Below are positions 1 through 9,747 of a stretch of DNA of 64,000 bases, in pieces. The DNA comes from Limnobaculum xujianqingii (GTDB taxonomy: Bacteria; Pseudomonadota; Gammaproteobacteria; Enterobacterales; Enterobacteriaceae). Below the pieces are notes generated by a model. That model was not told where the DNA came from and made no database searches. It saw nothing but the letters and a program-made list of their open reading frames with translations. The stretch's first letter is position 1; every line of letters begins with the position of its first letter. Location: NCBI RefSeq assembly GCF_013394855.1, contig NZ_JABMLK010000001.1, positions 2,623,501-2,687,500 of the forward strand, in the 5' to 3' direction. Made by a program: the position numbers and the translations under genes.

Positions 1-545
1 GCATAATCTCGCTGACCGGGAATTTTCAACACCACATTCCAGTACTCAATTGCCAGATCCAGCGTGGGCGCTTTGCCTTCAAACAGTTCATCATAAGCCG
101 CTTTTGCCTGAGTCAGCTGACCGCCGGTCGCCAGTAGCCGGGCCTGCTGAAGCTTGCTTTTCCCTTCTGGTTGCGCCAGCGCGACCTCCAGTTTAGCGGT
201 AAGATAGGCATCCGAATCAGGCTGTAACTTTCTTAACTGTTCCAACTGGCGGGTTGCGGTAGTCATATCACCCTGACGCAGCGCATAGCGAATTTGAGCA
301 GCCAAAGTTTCGGGCGCATTCGGGCTGATCTTCTCCAGTCGATAAAGTGACTCTTTAACCAAATCATCCCGATGGGTTGATTCACCAATACGGATTTGTT
401 CCTGCAACCAGGCTTCAGGTGAGACACTATCTGCGGCAAGTGCACCAAGGGGCGAGAGAGTAAAAGGAAGCAGTGTAAAGGAGAGTACTGGGGCGATACG
501 ATGCACAGAACCAGCAACGGGAAAAAGTCGATGATAAAGTTTCAT
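1..545 (-). CDS. bcsC: BcsC, cellulose export outer-membrane/TPR protein (5' part only)
   Basis: The first 181 codons of BcsC are present; the gene continues beyond the left edge. BcsC is the periplasmic TPR scaffold plus outer-membrane beta-barrel that guides cellulose out of the cell. The ATG at 545-543 opens a hydrophobic signal peptide ending near LGALAA, followed by helical, Ala/Leu/Gln-rich sequence (RYALRQGD, LLATGGQLTQAKAAYDELF) typical of TPR repeats. It follows bcsZ by 14 nt on the same strand, the usual last position of the bcsRQABZC operon. No clear Shine-Dalgarno precedes the ATG, so coupling to bcsZ is likely. The barrel domain cannot be assessed here. Confidence 0.9.
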   Translation of the reverse strand, partial: MKLYHRLFPVAGSVHRIAPVLSFTLLPFTLSPLGALAADSVSPEAWLQEQIRIGESTHRDDLVKESLYRLEKISPNAPETLAAQIRYALRQGDMTTATRQLEQLRKLQPDSDAYLTAKLEVALAQPEGKSKLQQARLLATGGQLTQAKAAYDELFEGKAPTLDLAIEYWNVVLKIPGQRDY

Positions 546-559
546 AGTGTAGTTTGAAA

Positions 560-1666
560 TCAGTGGATGTTTTTGCATGTATCTTTCTCCCAAGAAACCT
601 GCAACTCTCCCTGTTGATTAAAGCGGTAATATTGTTGATCCCAGCCAAGACCGAAAAGGGTTAATACATTATTGTAATAAGCATCACTGCCCGGAGGATT
701 ATTGATTACTCGCTCACGCTGGGCTGCCTGAGCAGGAGATCCCGCTAAAAATGGTAATAGTGCGGCAGAAAAACCAACCGGTCCGGTGCCAGTGGCTTTG
801 CCGGTTTGAGTATCTACTGTTTCAGGTGGTAAACCCGCGTCCTGCGTCAGTTTAGCCATTGGCTGATAGTGGGCCACCAGCTCTGATTTTCCCGGCGCAT
901 CTTCTGCCAGCATTCCAAGCCATAAATAGACACGAATCGCATCATAATCACCGGTTGCACCGGTTTTACTGTCCGTTTGCCAACCTTTTTCTTTCTGCCA
1001 GACTACCCAATCAGCAGCGACTCCGGCCGGTGCACCTTCCAGTAACAGTTTACGATTGGTCTGTGCGACTTCACCCCAAACCTTTTCGGTTTGAGCAAGG
1101 CGAGATAACAGCTGTGGTGGTTGATAGCTGGGATTCAACCGCCAGCTATTGGACTCGCTAAAACCAATTTTTCCGGGCATCAACATGATGCCTAATCCTG
1201 GGATCATCACCACTTCTTCTCTGGCAATACGCTGTAATAACAAAGTACCCATGACCTGATAACCACGGGAGCGCCAGAGCCGTCCGGCTTCCAGTAAAGT
1301 GTAGGCTATCCACAGATCGGAATCAGACGCAGAGTTAGTATCCAGAATTCCCCAACTGCCATCCGGCTTTTTGCCCCATAGCCAGCCAGGTAAGCGAGCC
1401 GTCAGATCGCCAGCAGCCAGATTATTCTCTGTCCAGTTCAGCAGTTGATCAAATCGATTACGATCGTTAGCCACCAGTGCAAAAAATAATCCGTAGCTCT
1501 GGCCTTCTGATGTGGTGATGTTGTTGCCGTCCGTAGGATCGATAACCCGCCCTTCACGACTGATATATTGCTGAGAAAATCGCTGCCATTGCGGCCAATG
1601 GCAAGTATCAGCCCAAACCTGACCGGCAATAAGACAGCAACAGAACATCATCACTAAACGTTTCAT
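560..1666 (-). CDS. bcsZ: Periplasmic endo-1,4-beta-glucanase BcsZ (GH8)
   Basis: BcsZ trims nascent cellulose in the periplasm and affects polymer length and export. From the ATG at 1666 the protein has 368 residues, matching the usual family length; a GTG 15 nt upstream would overlap bcsB and is less likely. The start MKRLVMMFCCCLIAG and a VWA cleavage site form a Sec signal peptide. The GH8 general acid is the Glu of SEGQSYG (about residue 54), and a second catalytic carboxylate lies in GDYDAIR (about residues 240-242). The gene begins 1 nt after the bcsB stop, so translation is probably coupled. It looks intact. Confidence 0.96.
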   Translation of the reverse strand: MKRLVMMFCCCLIAGQVWADTCHWPQWQRFSQQYISREGRVIDPTDGNNITTSEGQSYGLFFALVANDRNRFDQLLNWTENNLAAGDLTARLPGWLWGKKPDGSWGILDTNSASDSDLWIAYTLLEAGRLWRSRGYQVMGTLLLQRIAREEVVMIPGLGIMLMPGKIGFSESNSWRLNPSYQPPQLLSRLAQTEKVWGEVAQTNRKLLLEGAPAGVAADWVVWQKEKGWQTDSKTGATGDYDAIRVYLWLGMLAEDAPGKSELVAHYQPMAKLTQDAGLPPETVDTQTGKATGTGPVGFSAALLPFLAGSPAQAAQRERVINNPPGSDAYYNNVLTLFGLGWDQQYYRFNQQGELQVSWEKDTCKNIH

Positions 1667-1667
1667 A

Positions 1668-4007
1668 TTATTTATCTTCACCCGGATTCAAGCGACGACG
1701 ACTTACCGCACGCAGCCCACGCCAGAGCATTAATGCCACCAGAATCACGCTGAAAACGGCAAATACTGCCAGCCACACCGGATGTTCAGATAACTTAAAC
1801 CACAATTTATCCCACCAAGGCAGATAGCCAACATAGTAGGTATCACCAACCCGAATACTATTAACGCCGGAATTACGCACAATGGAAACCGATCCGGCTA
1901 TTGCCGCCCGTTTGCCACTGTCGCGCCAGGCTTCATCCAGTAATTGGTAACCGCTGTCACCACTGGCCATCAGGGCAACCACACTGCGCTGCTCATTATA
2001 GGGAGACTGGAAACCGGTAATGGCACCAATCGGCCCATCGGATGACACCACGGCATTAGCCTGCGGTGTTGGTTCTGTACCTGGCTTATCGAAATCAACA
2101 GTACGCAGTTCCAGATTATTTTTTTCCGGGCGGTTAAGCTGGCTCTTTGCCTGCTCAATCAGTATTTCTGGTTGATTTCGGGTATCTAAATCTTTTGGAA
2201 TGCTGCTTAACACCAGCAGATCTTTATCCGCATACTGTTTCGTTTCTGGCTTATTGCTTAGTTCAACCCCCAGTGCCGGATAGCCAATATTGGCTCCCAT
2301 CTGGCCCAGCACGTTAAACAGTAACGTTAATTGCTCGGCGGTTGGGTTTTCTGGCATCACCACTAATGTTTCCGATAAATCTGCCAGACGACTAAACGGG
2401 AAACCTGACTGAGCAAAGGTTTTCAATGCTGGCATTGCCAAATAGTGGCGATAGCCAGAAAAATCGATGGTTGAGTCACCATCAACGACTGCTTCATGTT
2501 TTACCGGCGTCATGGTGCGACATACATCGGTAGTGCTGGCACCAATATTAGAAACGAAATCAAAATCGAAACGCAGTTTGTTATTTCCGTCCAGTTGGAA
2601 AGCCGGAATCATCACTTCTTCATCTGTACTGGTTAACCCCTGAATCAAAGGAATATGCAGCACCTGCAATTTATTCGATTCATAAGGCTTCAGTGGAAAC
2701 GCCTGTAAAAAACGATTGTTAAGACTGACATTTAAACGAGAGTCATCAACATAAGGAGGCGGCGTATAGCGATACTTAAGATTTAGCGCAATACCCTGAC
2801 TACGCAGTAAGAACAAATCTGGCGGTAGCTTCATATCCAGATCGATCGGCGGCAAACGCCCACCGGAAACGCTGAGTTGTTCCGGGTAAGTGGTCAGTTC
2901 AGCCAATCGTACCGGACGATCGGTTCTCACCCAATTAGGCGCATCATAAGGCTGGCGAGGTAGCAGCTGTTTCACACTATCAATGGTCACGCTCTGACCA
3001 CGGAATAGCGGTTCTCCCTGAGCAATTCCCTGTACTGCAGTCAGCAAATCTTTGTTGTCACGACCCAGCACCAGCAATAATTTGATATACGGATTGGTCG
3101 GGTGAGATATTATTTCAACGGTTGGCGCATCAACTTTCGGATAATCTTTCAGGAAATCCGGGCGCCAGTCATTGGTGGCAAAAACTACACCGTTGCTCTC
3201 TGGTAGTTGGTTATACAATACCGGGAAGTTCTGCCCCCGCCATTGTGCTCTTACACCAAACCAGGAAGCCAGAATCGCTGCCGCTTTTTGCTGTTCACTA
3301 TCCGGCGCCGAATTGAATATCATGGGTAAATTTAACGGACGGAAATCCCGGCTGTCATAGAAAGGTTCAGGGAAACGGGAGAGATCGTTATTCACTTCCA
3401 GTCCCTGATAGGTCAGCGCCACCGAACTGCTTTTACTTACATCAATCCAGATACTGCTATGGGTTGGGTCTTCACAGACATCTTTATAGTGCCCCACCAA
3501 CTCCAGACGAATGCGGTTAAAATCGCTAATATAACGGGCATCCAGCGGCAGATTAATAGCACCCTTTTTCCCCGGAGAGTCCTGATTTACCGGTACAACC
3601 CCCATCAGTTCATCATTCAGATAGACTTTAATATGGGAAAGCAGCGGTAATAACGCAGGCGAAACGGTATAGTCCAGATTCAGTGCAGCCTGAGATACCA
3701 CTTCGTCACTGCGTACGGTAAATGTCATTTGTGCTACGCTCTGCACGCCTCTTAAAACCAGACTACCTTCCGGTGCCAGTGTTTTAAAAGAGAGTGAATC
3801 ATTACGTACCGGTGCTCCCGGTACGATTGGCATCGGCTCTGCCTGTGGTGCTGCGGGCGCCGCGTTGTTTTGCACATCCTCATCAACGACCGGCGGAGTA
3901 TCCGTGGTCTGTGCATAAGCTGCCCCCACCAGACTCAGCAGAACAATCCCCAGCCAGCGACGTTTCGCTACACCGGTAAACATCACTTCAGATTTCATTT
4001 TTTTCAT
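1668..4007 (-). CDS. bcsB: Cellulose synthase periplasmic subunit BcsB
   Basis: BcsB is the c-di-GMP-dependent synthase's periplasmic partner. It anchors to BcsA through one C-terminal transmembrane helix and carries the polymer across the periplasm with carbohydrate-binding and flavodoxin-like domains. The 779 residues equal the usual enterobacterial length. A signal peptide (RRWLGIVLLSLVGAAYAQ), conserved stretches such as FPVLYNQLP, YDAPNWVRTDRPV and GFQSPYN, and the C-terminal helix WLAVFAVFSVILVALMLW followed by basic residues are all present. Its ATG overlaps the bcsA stop by 4 nt (ATGA), indicating translational coupling in the synthase operon. Confidence 0.97.
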   Translation of the reverse strand: MKKMKSEVMFTGVAKRRWLGIVLLSLVGAAYAQTTDTPPVVDEDVQNNAAPAAPQAEPMPIVPGAPVRNDSLSFKTLAPEGSLVLRGVQSVAQMTFTVRSDEVVSQAALNLDYTVSPALLPLLSHIKVYLNDELMGVVPVNQDSPGKKGAINLPLDARYISDFNRIRLELVGHYKDVCEDPTHSSIWIDVSKSSSVALTYQGLEVNNDLSRFPEPFYDSRDFRPLNLPMIFNSAPDSEQQKAAAILASWFGVRAQWRGQNFPVLYNQLPESNGVVFATNDWRPDFLKDYPKVDAPTVEIISHPTNPYIKLLLVLGRDNKDLLTAVQGIAQGEPLFRGQSVTIDSVKQLLPRQPYDAPNWVRTDRPVRLAELTTYPEQLSVSGGRLPPIDLDMKLPPDLFLLRSQGIALNLKYRYTPPPYVDDSRLNVSLNNRFLQAFPLKPYESNKLQVLHIPLIQGLTSTDEEVMIPAFQLDGNNKLRFDFDFVSNIGASTTDVCRTMTPVKHEAVVDGDSTIDFSGYRHYLAMPALKTFAQSGFPFSRLADLSETLVVMPENPTAEQLTLLFNVLGQMGANIGYPALGVELSNKPETKQYADKDLLVLSSIPKDLDTRNQPEILIEQAKSQLNRPEKNNLELRTVDFDKPGTEPTPQANAVVSSDGPIGAITGFQSPYNEQRSVVALMASGDSGYQLLDEAWRDSGKRAAIAGSVSIVRNSGVNSIRVGDTYYVGYLPWWDKLWFKLSEHPVWLAVFAVFSVILVALMLWRGLRAVSRRRLNPGEDK

Positions 4008-6628
4008 ACTGTTGCCACTTCTGTTTTGGGCTGATTAACCCGCCGAGGTAAAAACGAAATTAACCAAACAATAACCGACGCCATACGCCCCAAAATGGAA
4101 TATAAAAATGGAGGTGAGTATTCCAGCATCCGCTGGTAACCGTGTAAGCCCAGCATCAGCACATCACGCATGCTGCTCATCGGTTTATCTTCCGGCACGC
4201 TTTCTTGCCATAACGCCCAGGTGTCTGCCCGGGCAAAAGTACATTGCATAAAATCAATATGTTGTTGCGTAGTGGTCAGTTGAAGCTGAACACCAACGGT
4301 CTCATTGAATGAGCGCATCACCTGACAGGGGAAGGCATACTCGCGATTACCCCGAGTTAACATCAGAGTAAGTTTGTCGCCCTTAGCCACCAGTTCAGGT
4401 GATTTCATCTCTATCCCTACCCCGGCATCAGAGTAGTCCCGCAATGTACAAGGGAACAGATGACCATCTTCACGGGCAATCGCGGCCGGCATAGCAATTT
4501 GGATACGGGGTGAATTTCTGATTTGCTTGGCCTCAATAGAAACTGCGATGGCGCCCCCCAGAATAATCAGGTTATAGATAACCCATATCGCACTGACCAA
4601 CACCGTAGGGATCTCATTCGCTGGTCCGTAATACATTCGCCATCCTGCGGCCAACAGGCCCGCAGCATTGAGCAGCACCAGCAAGAAATAGGGGCGAGAG
4701 ATAATCCAGTCCAGATGGCTCTCTTCCACCAGCCCTCCTTTAGCGGTTACGTTAAATTTGCCTTTATGGGGGTTGAATAACGCAACCGTCGTTGGACGGG
4801 CGATATACCAGGCCAGTACGGTTTCATAAATCTCACTCCAGAATGAGTGACGAAATCTTCCCTGAATACGGGAGTTGGTCAGGCTGGCGTGAATCATATG
4901 AGGCAAGACATATAGCGCTATCGCCAACGCCGGTGCATAAATGATATAGGCGTGGAAATAGAGGAATGCTAATGGTGCAGTTAAAAATATCAGTCGCGGA
5001 ATACCCGACAGAAAATGCAACATCGCATTGGCATAACACAGGCGTTGGGCCAGTTTTAACCCTTTGCCTAGCAGTGGATTATCCAACCTGAAGATTTGTA
5101 CCATGCCGCGTGCCCAGCGGATACGCTGGCTAATATGGGCTGACAGCGTTTCGGTAGCTAATCCTGCCGCCAGTGGAATACGAATATAGGCAGAGGTATA
5201 ACCAGCACGATGCAGGCGTAACGAGGTGTGAGCATCTTCCGTCACCGTTTCAACCGCAATACCGCCCACTTCATCTAACGCAGTTCTGCGCATAATGGCA
5301 CAGGAACCGCAGAAGAAGGTCGCATCCCAGGTATCGTTACCATCCTGAAGCAATCCATAAAACAGATTACCTTCGTTTGGCATTTTACGAAAAGAACCCA
5401 GATTACGTTCAAAAGGGTCCGGCGAGAAAAAGTGGTGGGGAGTCTGTATCATTCCCAGCTTTTTATCTTTAAAAAACCAGCCCATCGTCAGTTGCAGAAA
5501 AGAGCGCGTCGGAACATGGTCGCAGTCAAAAATAGCAACAAAGTCGCTGGTAGCCTGCTTAAGAGCATTATTGATATTACCGGCTTTTGCGTGCTCATGG
5601 GTTGGGCGAGCAATATATTTCACACCCACCTCTTCAGCAAATGCCCGAAATTCTGGTCGATTACCATCGTCCAGAATATAGATGGTTCGCTTATCTTCCG
5701 GCCAGTCGATTCCCAGAGCGGCATAAATCGTGGGTTTTACTACATTCAACCCTTCGTTATAGGTAGGTACCATAATATCGACGCTGGGCCAGGAAGAGAG
5801 ATCTTCCGGCAATGGTACCGGTTTACGATGCAGCGGCCACACTGCCTGAAAGAAGCCTAACACCAGCACAATCCAGGCATAGGTTTCTGCTGCCAGTAAC
5901 AGCAATCCACAAACCAGACTCACCGGGTCATCCCAGTTAAGGGTAGAGGTATATCGCCACCAGATATAGCGAGATGAAATCGTCAGAGACAGCACAATCA
6001 TCATCAAAGAGGCAAAGCGGCCTGGAATACGGCGCATCACCATGGCAATGCCCCACAGCAGTAAAACAAAGATAAACTGAGCAAACAGATCGAACGGTTG
6101 AGAAATACAGATAACCGCCAGTATGCCCGCCAACAGGCTACAAATGATAAATACCGTACGCCTTAATACCGGGCTAAGATTTTTTAACCGCTGCTCTGAG
6201 CGATGTTCCAACTGATTGACTCTGACATACTCTGGTAAGCTATGCAGCCAGCTGTTTACCTGCTGATGCCTTACGCTCAGCCACTGTCTGAATTCTTGCC
6301 ATCCACGGCGTAAAAATAAAAACGAAGGGGCACTCTGCTGGCGAATAACAATCAGCCACAGGCTCTGTACCAAATAACGTAAAATATCTGCCAAACGAGG
6401 GCGAGCATCAGAAACCTGAGGAAATAATTGATTGTGTTGTTCTCTGACCCGCTGCCAGGCTGGAGATTCCAGACAGAACACTGTCCATAAAGCAGCATAA
6501 CCAACGCAATACAAAAATGCCGTGATAGCGGAAGTCTGCTGTTGACGATAGCCATTATAACGAGCAACCAACCGACTCATTGGTGCCGCAGGAATGAATA
6601 AGCTGAACAGAGACCTGAATGGATGCAT
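4004..6628 (-). CDS. bcsA: Cellulose synthase catalytic subunit BcsA
   Basis: BcsA is the inner-membrane GT2 processive synthase that polymerises UDP-glucose into beta-1,4-glucan and threads the chain through its own channel. The 874-residue protein carries every catalytic mark: DDG at 320-322, DCD at 368-370, TED at 463-465 and QRIRW at 501-505. It also has the gating-loop sequence FNVTAKGG and a C-terminal PilZ domain with R704xxxR708 and DYSDAGVG for c-di-GMP binding. Several hydrophobic helices flank the catalytic domain. It starts 2 nt after bcsQ and overlaps bcsB by 4 nt. All residues needed for c-di-GMP control are intact, so activity is expected. Confidence 0.98.
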   Translation of the reverse strand: MHPFRSLFSLFIPAAPMSRLVARYNGYRQQQTSAITAFLYCVGYAALWTVFCLESPAWQRVREQHNQLFPQVSDARPRLADILRYLVQSLWLIVIRQQSAPSFLFLRRGWQEFRQWLSVRHQQVNSWLHSLPEYVRVNQLEHRSEQRLKNLSPVLRRTVFIICSLLAGILAVICISQPFDLFAQFIFVLLLWGIAMVMRRIPGRFASLMMIVLSLTISSRYIWWRYTSTLNWDDPVSLVCGLLLLAAETYAWIVLVLGFFQAVWPLHRKPVPLPEDLSSWPSVDIMVPTYNEGLNVVKPTIYAALGIDWPEDKRTIYILDDGNRPEFRAFAEEVGVKYIARPTHEHAKAGNINNALKQATSDFVAIFDCDHVPTRSFLQLTMGWFFKDKKLGMIQTPHHFFSPDPFERNLGSFRKMPNEGNLFYGLLQDGNDTWDATFFCGSCAIMRRTALDEVGGIAVETVTEDAHTSLRLHRAGYTSAYIRIPLAAGLATETLSAHISQRIRWARGMVQIFRLDNPLLGKGLKLAQRLCYANAMLHFLSGIPRLIFLTAPLAFLYFHAYIIYAPALAIALYVLPHMIHASLTNSRIQGRFRHSFWSEIYETVLAWYIARPTTVALFNPHKGKFNVTAKGGLVEESHLDWIISRPYFLLVLLNAAGLLAAGWRMYYGPANEIPTVLVSAIWVIYNLIILGGAIAVSIEAKQIRNSPRIQIAMPAAIAREDGHLFPCTLRDYSDAGVGIEMKSPELVAKGDKLTLMLTRGNREYAFPCQVMRSFNETVGVQLQLTTTQQHIDFMQCTFARADTWALWQESVPEDKPMSSMRDVLMLGLHGYQRMLEYSPPFLYSILGRMASVIVWLISFLPRRVNQPKTEVATV

Positions 6629-6630
6629 AG

Positions 6631-7371
6631 TCAGGCCCCTTGTTTATCAAGGTGCTGGCACCACAATGCCAGTTGATGAATATCCTGAGCGATCAGGCTA
6701 CCGGGCTGATACTCTCCTGATGTTTTCTTGACCGCCAGCGATTCAGCCATAGCCTCATCCCGGTGTAAAATCACAGGGACCAAATTTGATAAGCTCTGTT
6801 GCCAGATATGGCTGACATCTTGCTGTATTAAACTTGTTGGTAAAAAGCCATTAATCAGAAAATAACTATTCAGCGGAAATGTTTTTTGCTTCAGTAAAAC
6901 GTGGTACTCCACATCCGGATTTAACAGAATCAGGTTAATATCTGCCAACGAATTGGATAATTCATTTAAAGACGAAAGCGTGGAAGAACAATCAATAATT
7001 ATCCATTGATAATCATTCGATGAAAGAAAGGCTAAAAATCCAGGTAATTTATCTGGTTGATGTTCTTTTTGATTAAATAACCCTTCATCTATCAGGGAAT
7101 ATGTTTCTTTTTCAGCAAAACCAAAAGGCAGATAATCAATTCCGGGTGCACAGGAAATAATCGGCGGAGAAGATTGCTGTAATTTAAGCGCAGAAGCCCA
7201 GCCTTCTTTGCTATCCCAGGCATGATTAAAATGCAGGCGCAGTAAATTATTGATACTGAAATCAACCACCAGCACGGACTGCCCTGTTTGAGCAAGCGCC
7301 CAGGCCAGCGAAGCACAAACCGCAGTAGCCCCACTGCCACCGCGAATCCCCTGTATTGCCAGAATGGTCAC
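6631..7371 (-). CDS. bcsQ: Cellulose biosynthesis protein BcsQ (MinD/ParA-like ATPase)
   Basis: BcsQ is a MinD/ParA-class ATPase that forms part of the cytoplasmic Bcs assembly and helps place the secretion machine, together with BcsR. The 246-residue product has the deviant Walker A region GIRGGSGAT near the N terminus, VLVVD as the first beta strand, NLLRLHFNH and the family C-terminal signature HRDEAMAESLA. Translation appears to start at GTG (7371-7369), whose last bases overlap the bcsR stop as GTGA. Some E. coli K-12 strains carry a nonsense mutation in this gene; here the frame is open. Confidence 0.93.
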   Translation of the reverse strand: MTILAIQGIRGGSGATAVCASLAWALAQTGQSVLVVDFSINNLLRLHFNHAWDSKEGWASALKLQQSSPPIISCAPGIDYLPFGFAEKETYSLIDEGLFNQKEHQPDKLPGFLAFLSSNDYQWIIIDCSSTLSSLNELSNSLADINLILLNPDVEYHVLLKQKTFPLNSYFLINGFLPTSLIQQDVSHIWQQSLSNLVPVILHRDEAMAESLAVKKTSGEYQPGSLIAQDIHQLALWCQHLDKQGA

Positions 7372-7622
7372 AACCCAACCTTATCTGAGTTTGACTCAGA
7401 TAATATTTCTGACAGCAACGGCCAACGCAAATAGGCTTCCTGCAGTGCGCCCTGATGAGAAAGATCCTGATATTCCAGCGAAGTGAGATGATAAGCCGTC
7501 ATCACCGCAGCAATATCATTTTGATACTCTTTTGCCACCGCTTGTCCGGGCAGCCGATTTTCTATTTCTGTTTTGCGTCCTTGCCTCAGGTTCCAGTGGG
7601 TTCCTGTGACATCATCGTTCAT
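7368..7622 (-). CDS. bcsR: Cellulose biosynthesis protein BcsR
   Basis: BcsR is a small cytoplasmic protein that pairs with BcsQ and stabilises the inner-membrane Bcs complex. The C-terminal part (residues about 33-75: YQNDIAAVMTAYHL, YQDLSHQGAL, RWPLLSE) matches the family core; the N terminus is about 20 residues longer than in E. coli (84 versus 62). An internal start is possible but none is clearly better placed. It is the first gene of the minus-strand bcsRQABZC operon, so the operon promoter must lie in the 390-nt region upstream. Confidence 0.88.
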   Translation of the reverse strand: MNDDVTGTHWNLRQGRKTEIENRLPGQAVAKEYQNDIAAVMTAYHLTSLEYQDLSHQGALQEAYLRWPLLSEILSESNSDKVGL

Positions 7623-8012
7623 TTTGATAACTCAGTAATGCAGGCTATGTAGTTAATTTTAGCTGATAAAAATCATTTTGCTGATGCAAGAAGCTAAAAA
7701 AACTTGGTATTACCTGATGGTTTTTCTATGAATACGCAACATGAATTTATCTGTGTTAAATTAAAAAATAAATAAACAGGTTTTCCCACAGAATTCGGTT
7801 AAAATAATAACAGAGTCATGAGTACAAAAAAATGGAATTTCTGTTTTATTCTATAGTGATAAAGAGACAGGATGTTATTTCGCACTGCTAATCCATTCGC
7901 CTGAAACCCAATTTATACCAATCGGCGGATATTATTGGATTAATCTTTGTCTGTGAAAACAGGTGAAAAAACTCTGCCAACATGATTATTGTGGATAACT
8001 TAAACAGATATT
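7623..8012. promoter_or_regulatory. Divergent bcsR/bcsG intergenic region
   Basis: This A+T-rich 390-nt stretch separates the divergent bcsRQABZC and bcsG transcripts and must hold both promoters. I found no open frame resembling BcsE or BcsF; the longest plausible one is a 14-codon peptide at 7729. One consensus DnaA-type nonamer (TGTGGATAA, 7990-7998) lies just before bcsG but is probably fortuitous. No convincing -35/-10 pair stands out by eye. Confidence 0.5.
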
Positions 8013-9680
8013 ATGAATAACGAGAAAATATCCTCTCAGTCCCTCTCTCCGAATAACAACCTGTGGAAAAACTGGCAGGGGTTAAGCGACTGGAATTATT
8101 ACTTTCTGATAAAATTTGCCCTGCTATGGGGTGGATATCTTAATTTTCATCCTCTGGAAAATCTGGTTTTCGTCGCTTTTTTATTGTTTCCATTACCTGC
8201 TGGCTGGCTCAGAAAAATCCGCAACTGGATTGCTATCCCGGTAGGTATTGCGCTGTTTTATTATGATACCTGGCTTCCGGGCATTCAAAGCATTATCAGC
8301 TTACGTAGTCAGGCAACTGCCCTCAGTTTTGATTATATGCTGGAGTTCGTACAGCGCTTTATTAACTGGAGCTGGGTAGGCGCTGGTTTTGCGCTGTTGG
8401 TTGGCTATTTGTTTATTTCCCAATGGGTGCGCATTACCCCTTTTGTGGTCGCTGCTTTAGTATGGTTAAACGTTATTACTATTGGTGGACCATCATTCAA
8501 CTTAATGCCAGCAACGGCAACCACCAGTACACCGTCAACGAATGCCGCTTCTGCTCAACCGGGTACCACAGACAACCAGCAATCAGAAGACCTGGGACCT
8601 CCAACCTCCCAGAACCTTACCGCTTATTACGATAAATTTATTCAGTCCCAGCAGAATCTGTATACCGATTTTCCGACATCATTGCCTGCAGATGCTCAAC
8701 CTTTTGATTTACTCATCATCAATATCTGCTCCCTCTCCTGGTCAGATATGCAGTCAGTTGGTCTGGCGGAGCACCCTGTCTGGAAAAAGATGAATATCAT
8801 CTTTGATAATTTTAACTCAGCGACGTCATACAGCGGGCCAGCAGCAATTCGCATATCCCGGGCCAGCTGTGGTCAGCCATCCCATACCGCATTGTATAAA
8901 ACAGCGGATCAGCGCTGCTATCTGTTCAACGATCTGGCGCAGTTAGGATTTAAAAATGAGCTGGTCATGGATCACTCAGGGGCTTTTGGTGATTATCTGA
9001 AAGAATTGCGTGAATATGCTGGCATTCAGGCTACTCCGCTGCCTTTTGGTAACGCTAAAGCAGAACTCACCTCTTTTGATGGCGAGCCCCTCTATCGCGA
9101 CTTGAGTATGTTGACCGAATGGCTGGAAGCCAGGCAGAAAGACGACTCTCCTCGTACTGTCACATTCTATAATACCATTGAGCTTCACGACGGTAACCGT
9201 AGCCTGGCAACTAACAAGCCGGTGGAGTACAAAAAACGTCTGCAGGATTTATTTGACGATCTGGACAGTTTTTTGGATGAGCTGGATAAATCCGGGCGAA
9301 AAGTCATGGTGATGGTAGTACCAGAACACGGTGCCGCGCTGGTGGGTGACAAGATGCAAATTTCCGGCCTGCGCGATATTCCCAGCCCAAGCATTACTCA
9401 TGTTCCTGTCGGTATTCGACTCGTTGGCGCAAAAGCGCCAGCACAGCAGCAGGCACTGCACATTACTTCCCCGAGCAGTTATCTGGCCATTTCCGAGCTG
9501 GTTAGCCGCACACTGGACGGCAAGCTGTTCACTCAGGACAGTATTGACTGGCAGAAACTAACCGGAAATCTACCACAAACACCAGCGATATCAGAAACCT
9601 CAGGTACGGTAGTCATGAAATATCAGGATAAGACTTATATCAGGCTGAATAACGCCGACTGGGTGCCTTATCCGCAATAA
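8013..9680 (+). CDS. bcsG: Cellulose phosphoethanolamine transferase BcsG
   Basis: BcsG transfers phosphoethanolamine from phosphatidylethanolamine to cellulose, giving the modified polymer of enterobacterial biofilms. The 555-residue protein has four or five N-terminal membrane helices (about residues 30-160), a Pro/Thr/Ser-rich linker (about 165-200) and a periplasmic alkaline-phosphatase-fold domain. The nucleophile is Ser274 in SYSGPAAIR, followed by RASCGQPSHTALY; VPEHGAAL is a metal-site region. It normally works with BcsF and BcsE from a bcsEFG operon, but here bcsG stands alone beside bcsR. A strong terminator follows. Confidence 0.95.
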   Translation: MNNEKISSQSLSPNNNLWKNWQGLSDWNYYFLIKFALLWGGYLNFHPLENLVFVAFLLFPLPAGWLRKIRNWIAIPVGIALFYYDTWLPGIQSIISLRSQATALSFDYMLEFVQRFINWSWVGAGFALLVGYLFISQWVRITPFVVAALVWLNVITIGGPSFNLMPATATTSTPSTNAASAQPGTTDNQQSEDLGPPTSQNLTAYYDKFIQSQQNLYTDFPTSLPADAQPFDLLIINICSLSWSDMQSVGLAEHPVWKKMNIIFDNFNSATSYSGPAAIRISRASCGQPSHTALYKTADQRCYLFNDLAQLGFKNELVMDHSGAFGDYLKELREYAGIQATPLPFGNAKAELTSFDGEPLYRDLSMLTEWLEARQKDDSPRTVTFYNTIELHDGNRSLATNKPVEYKKRLQDLFDDLDSFLDELDKSGRKVMVMVVPEHGAALVGDKMQISGLRDIPSPSITHVPVGIRLVGAKAPAQQQALHITSPSSYLAISELVSRTLDGKLFTQDSIDWQKLTGNLPQTPAISETSGTVVMKYQDKTYIRLNNADWVPYPQ

Positions 9681-9708
9681 GTTAACCCGTTTAGCCACGA
9701 TAAAAAGC

Positions 9709-9744
9709 AAACCCCCTGATGGCTTTCACCATCAGGGGGTTTTA
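9709..9744. terminator. Bidirectional terminator between bcsG and tRNA-Pro
   Basis: An 11-bp stem pairs CCCCCTGATGG (9712-9722) with CCATCAGGGGG (9729-9739) over a 6-nt loop and is followed by TTTT. The complementary strand ends in a T-rich tract too, so it can also end the minus-strand tRNA transcript. Confidence 0.93.
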
Positions 9745-9747
9745 ATT

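Noticed and set aside
5432..5860. A 142-codon plus-strand open frame inside bcsA
   Set aside because: Fully antisense to the catalytic region of bcsA, with no recognisable protein motifs.
7990..7998. A consensus DnaA box (TGTGGATAA) before bcsG
   Set aside because: A single nonamer is expected by chance at this frequency, and no cluster, AT-rich unwinding region or origin gene context is present.
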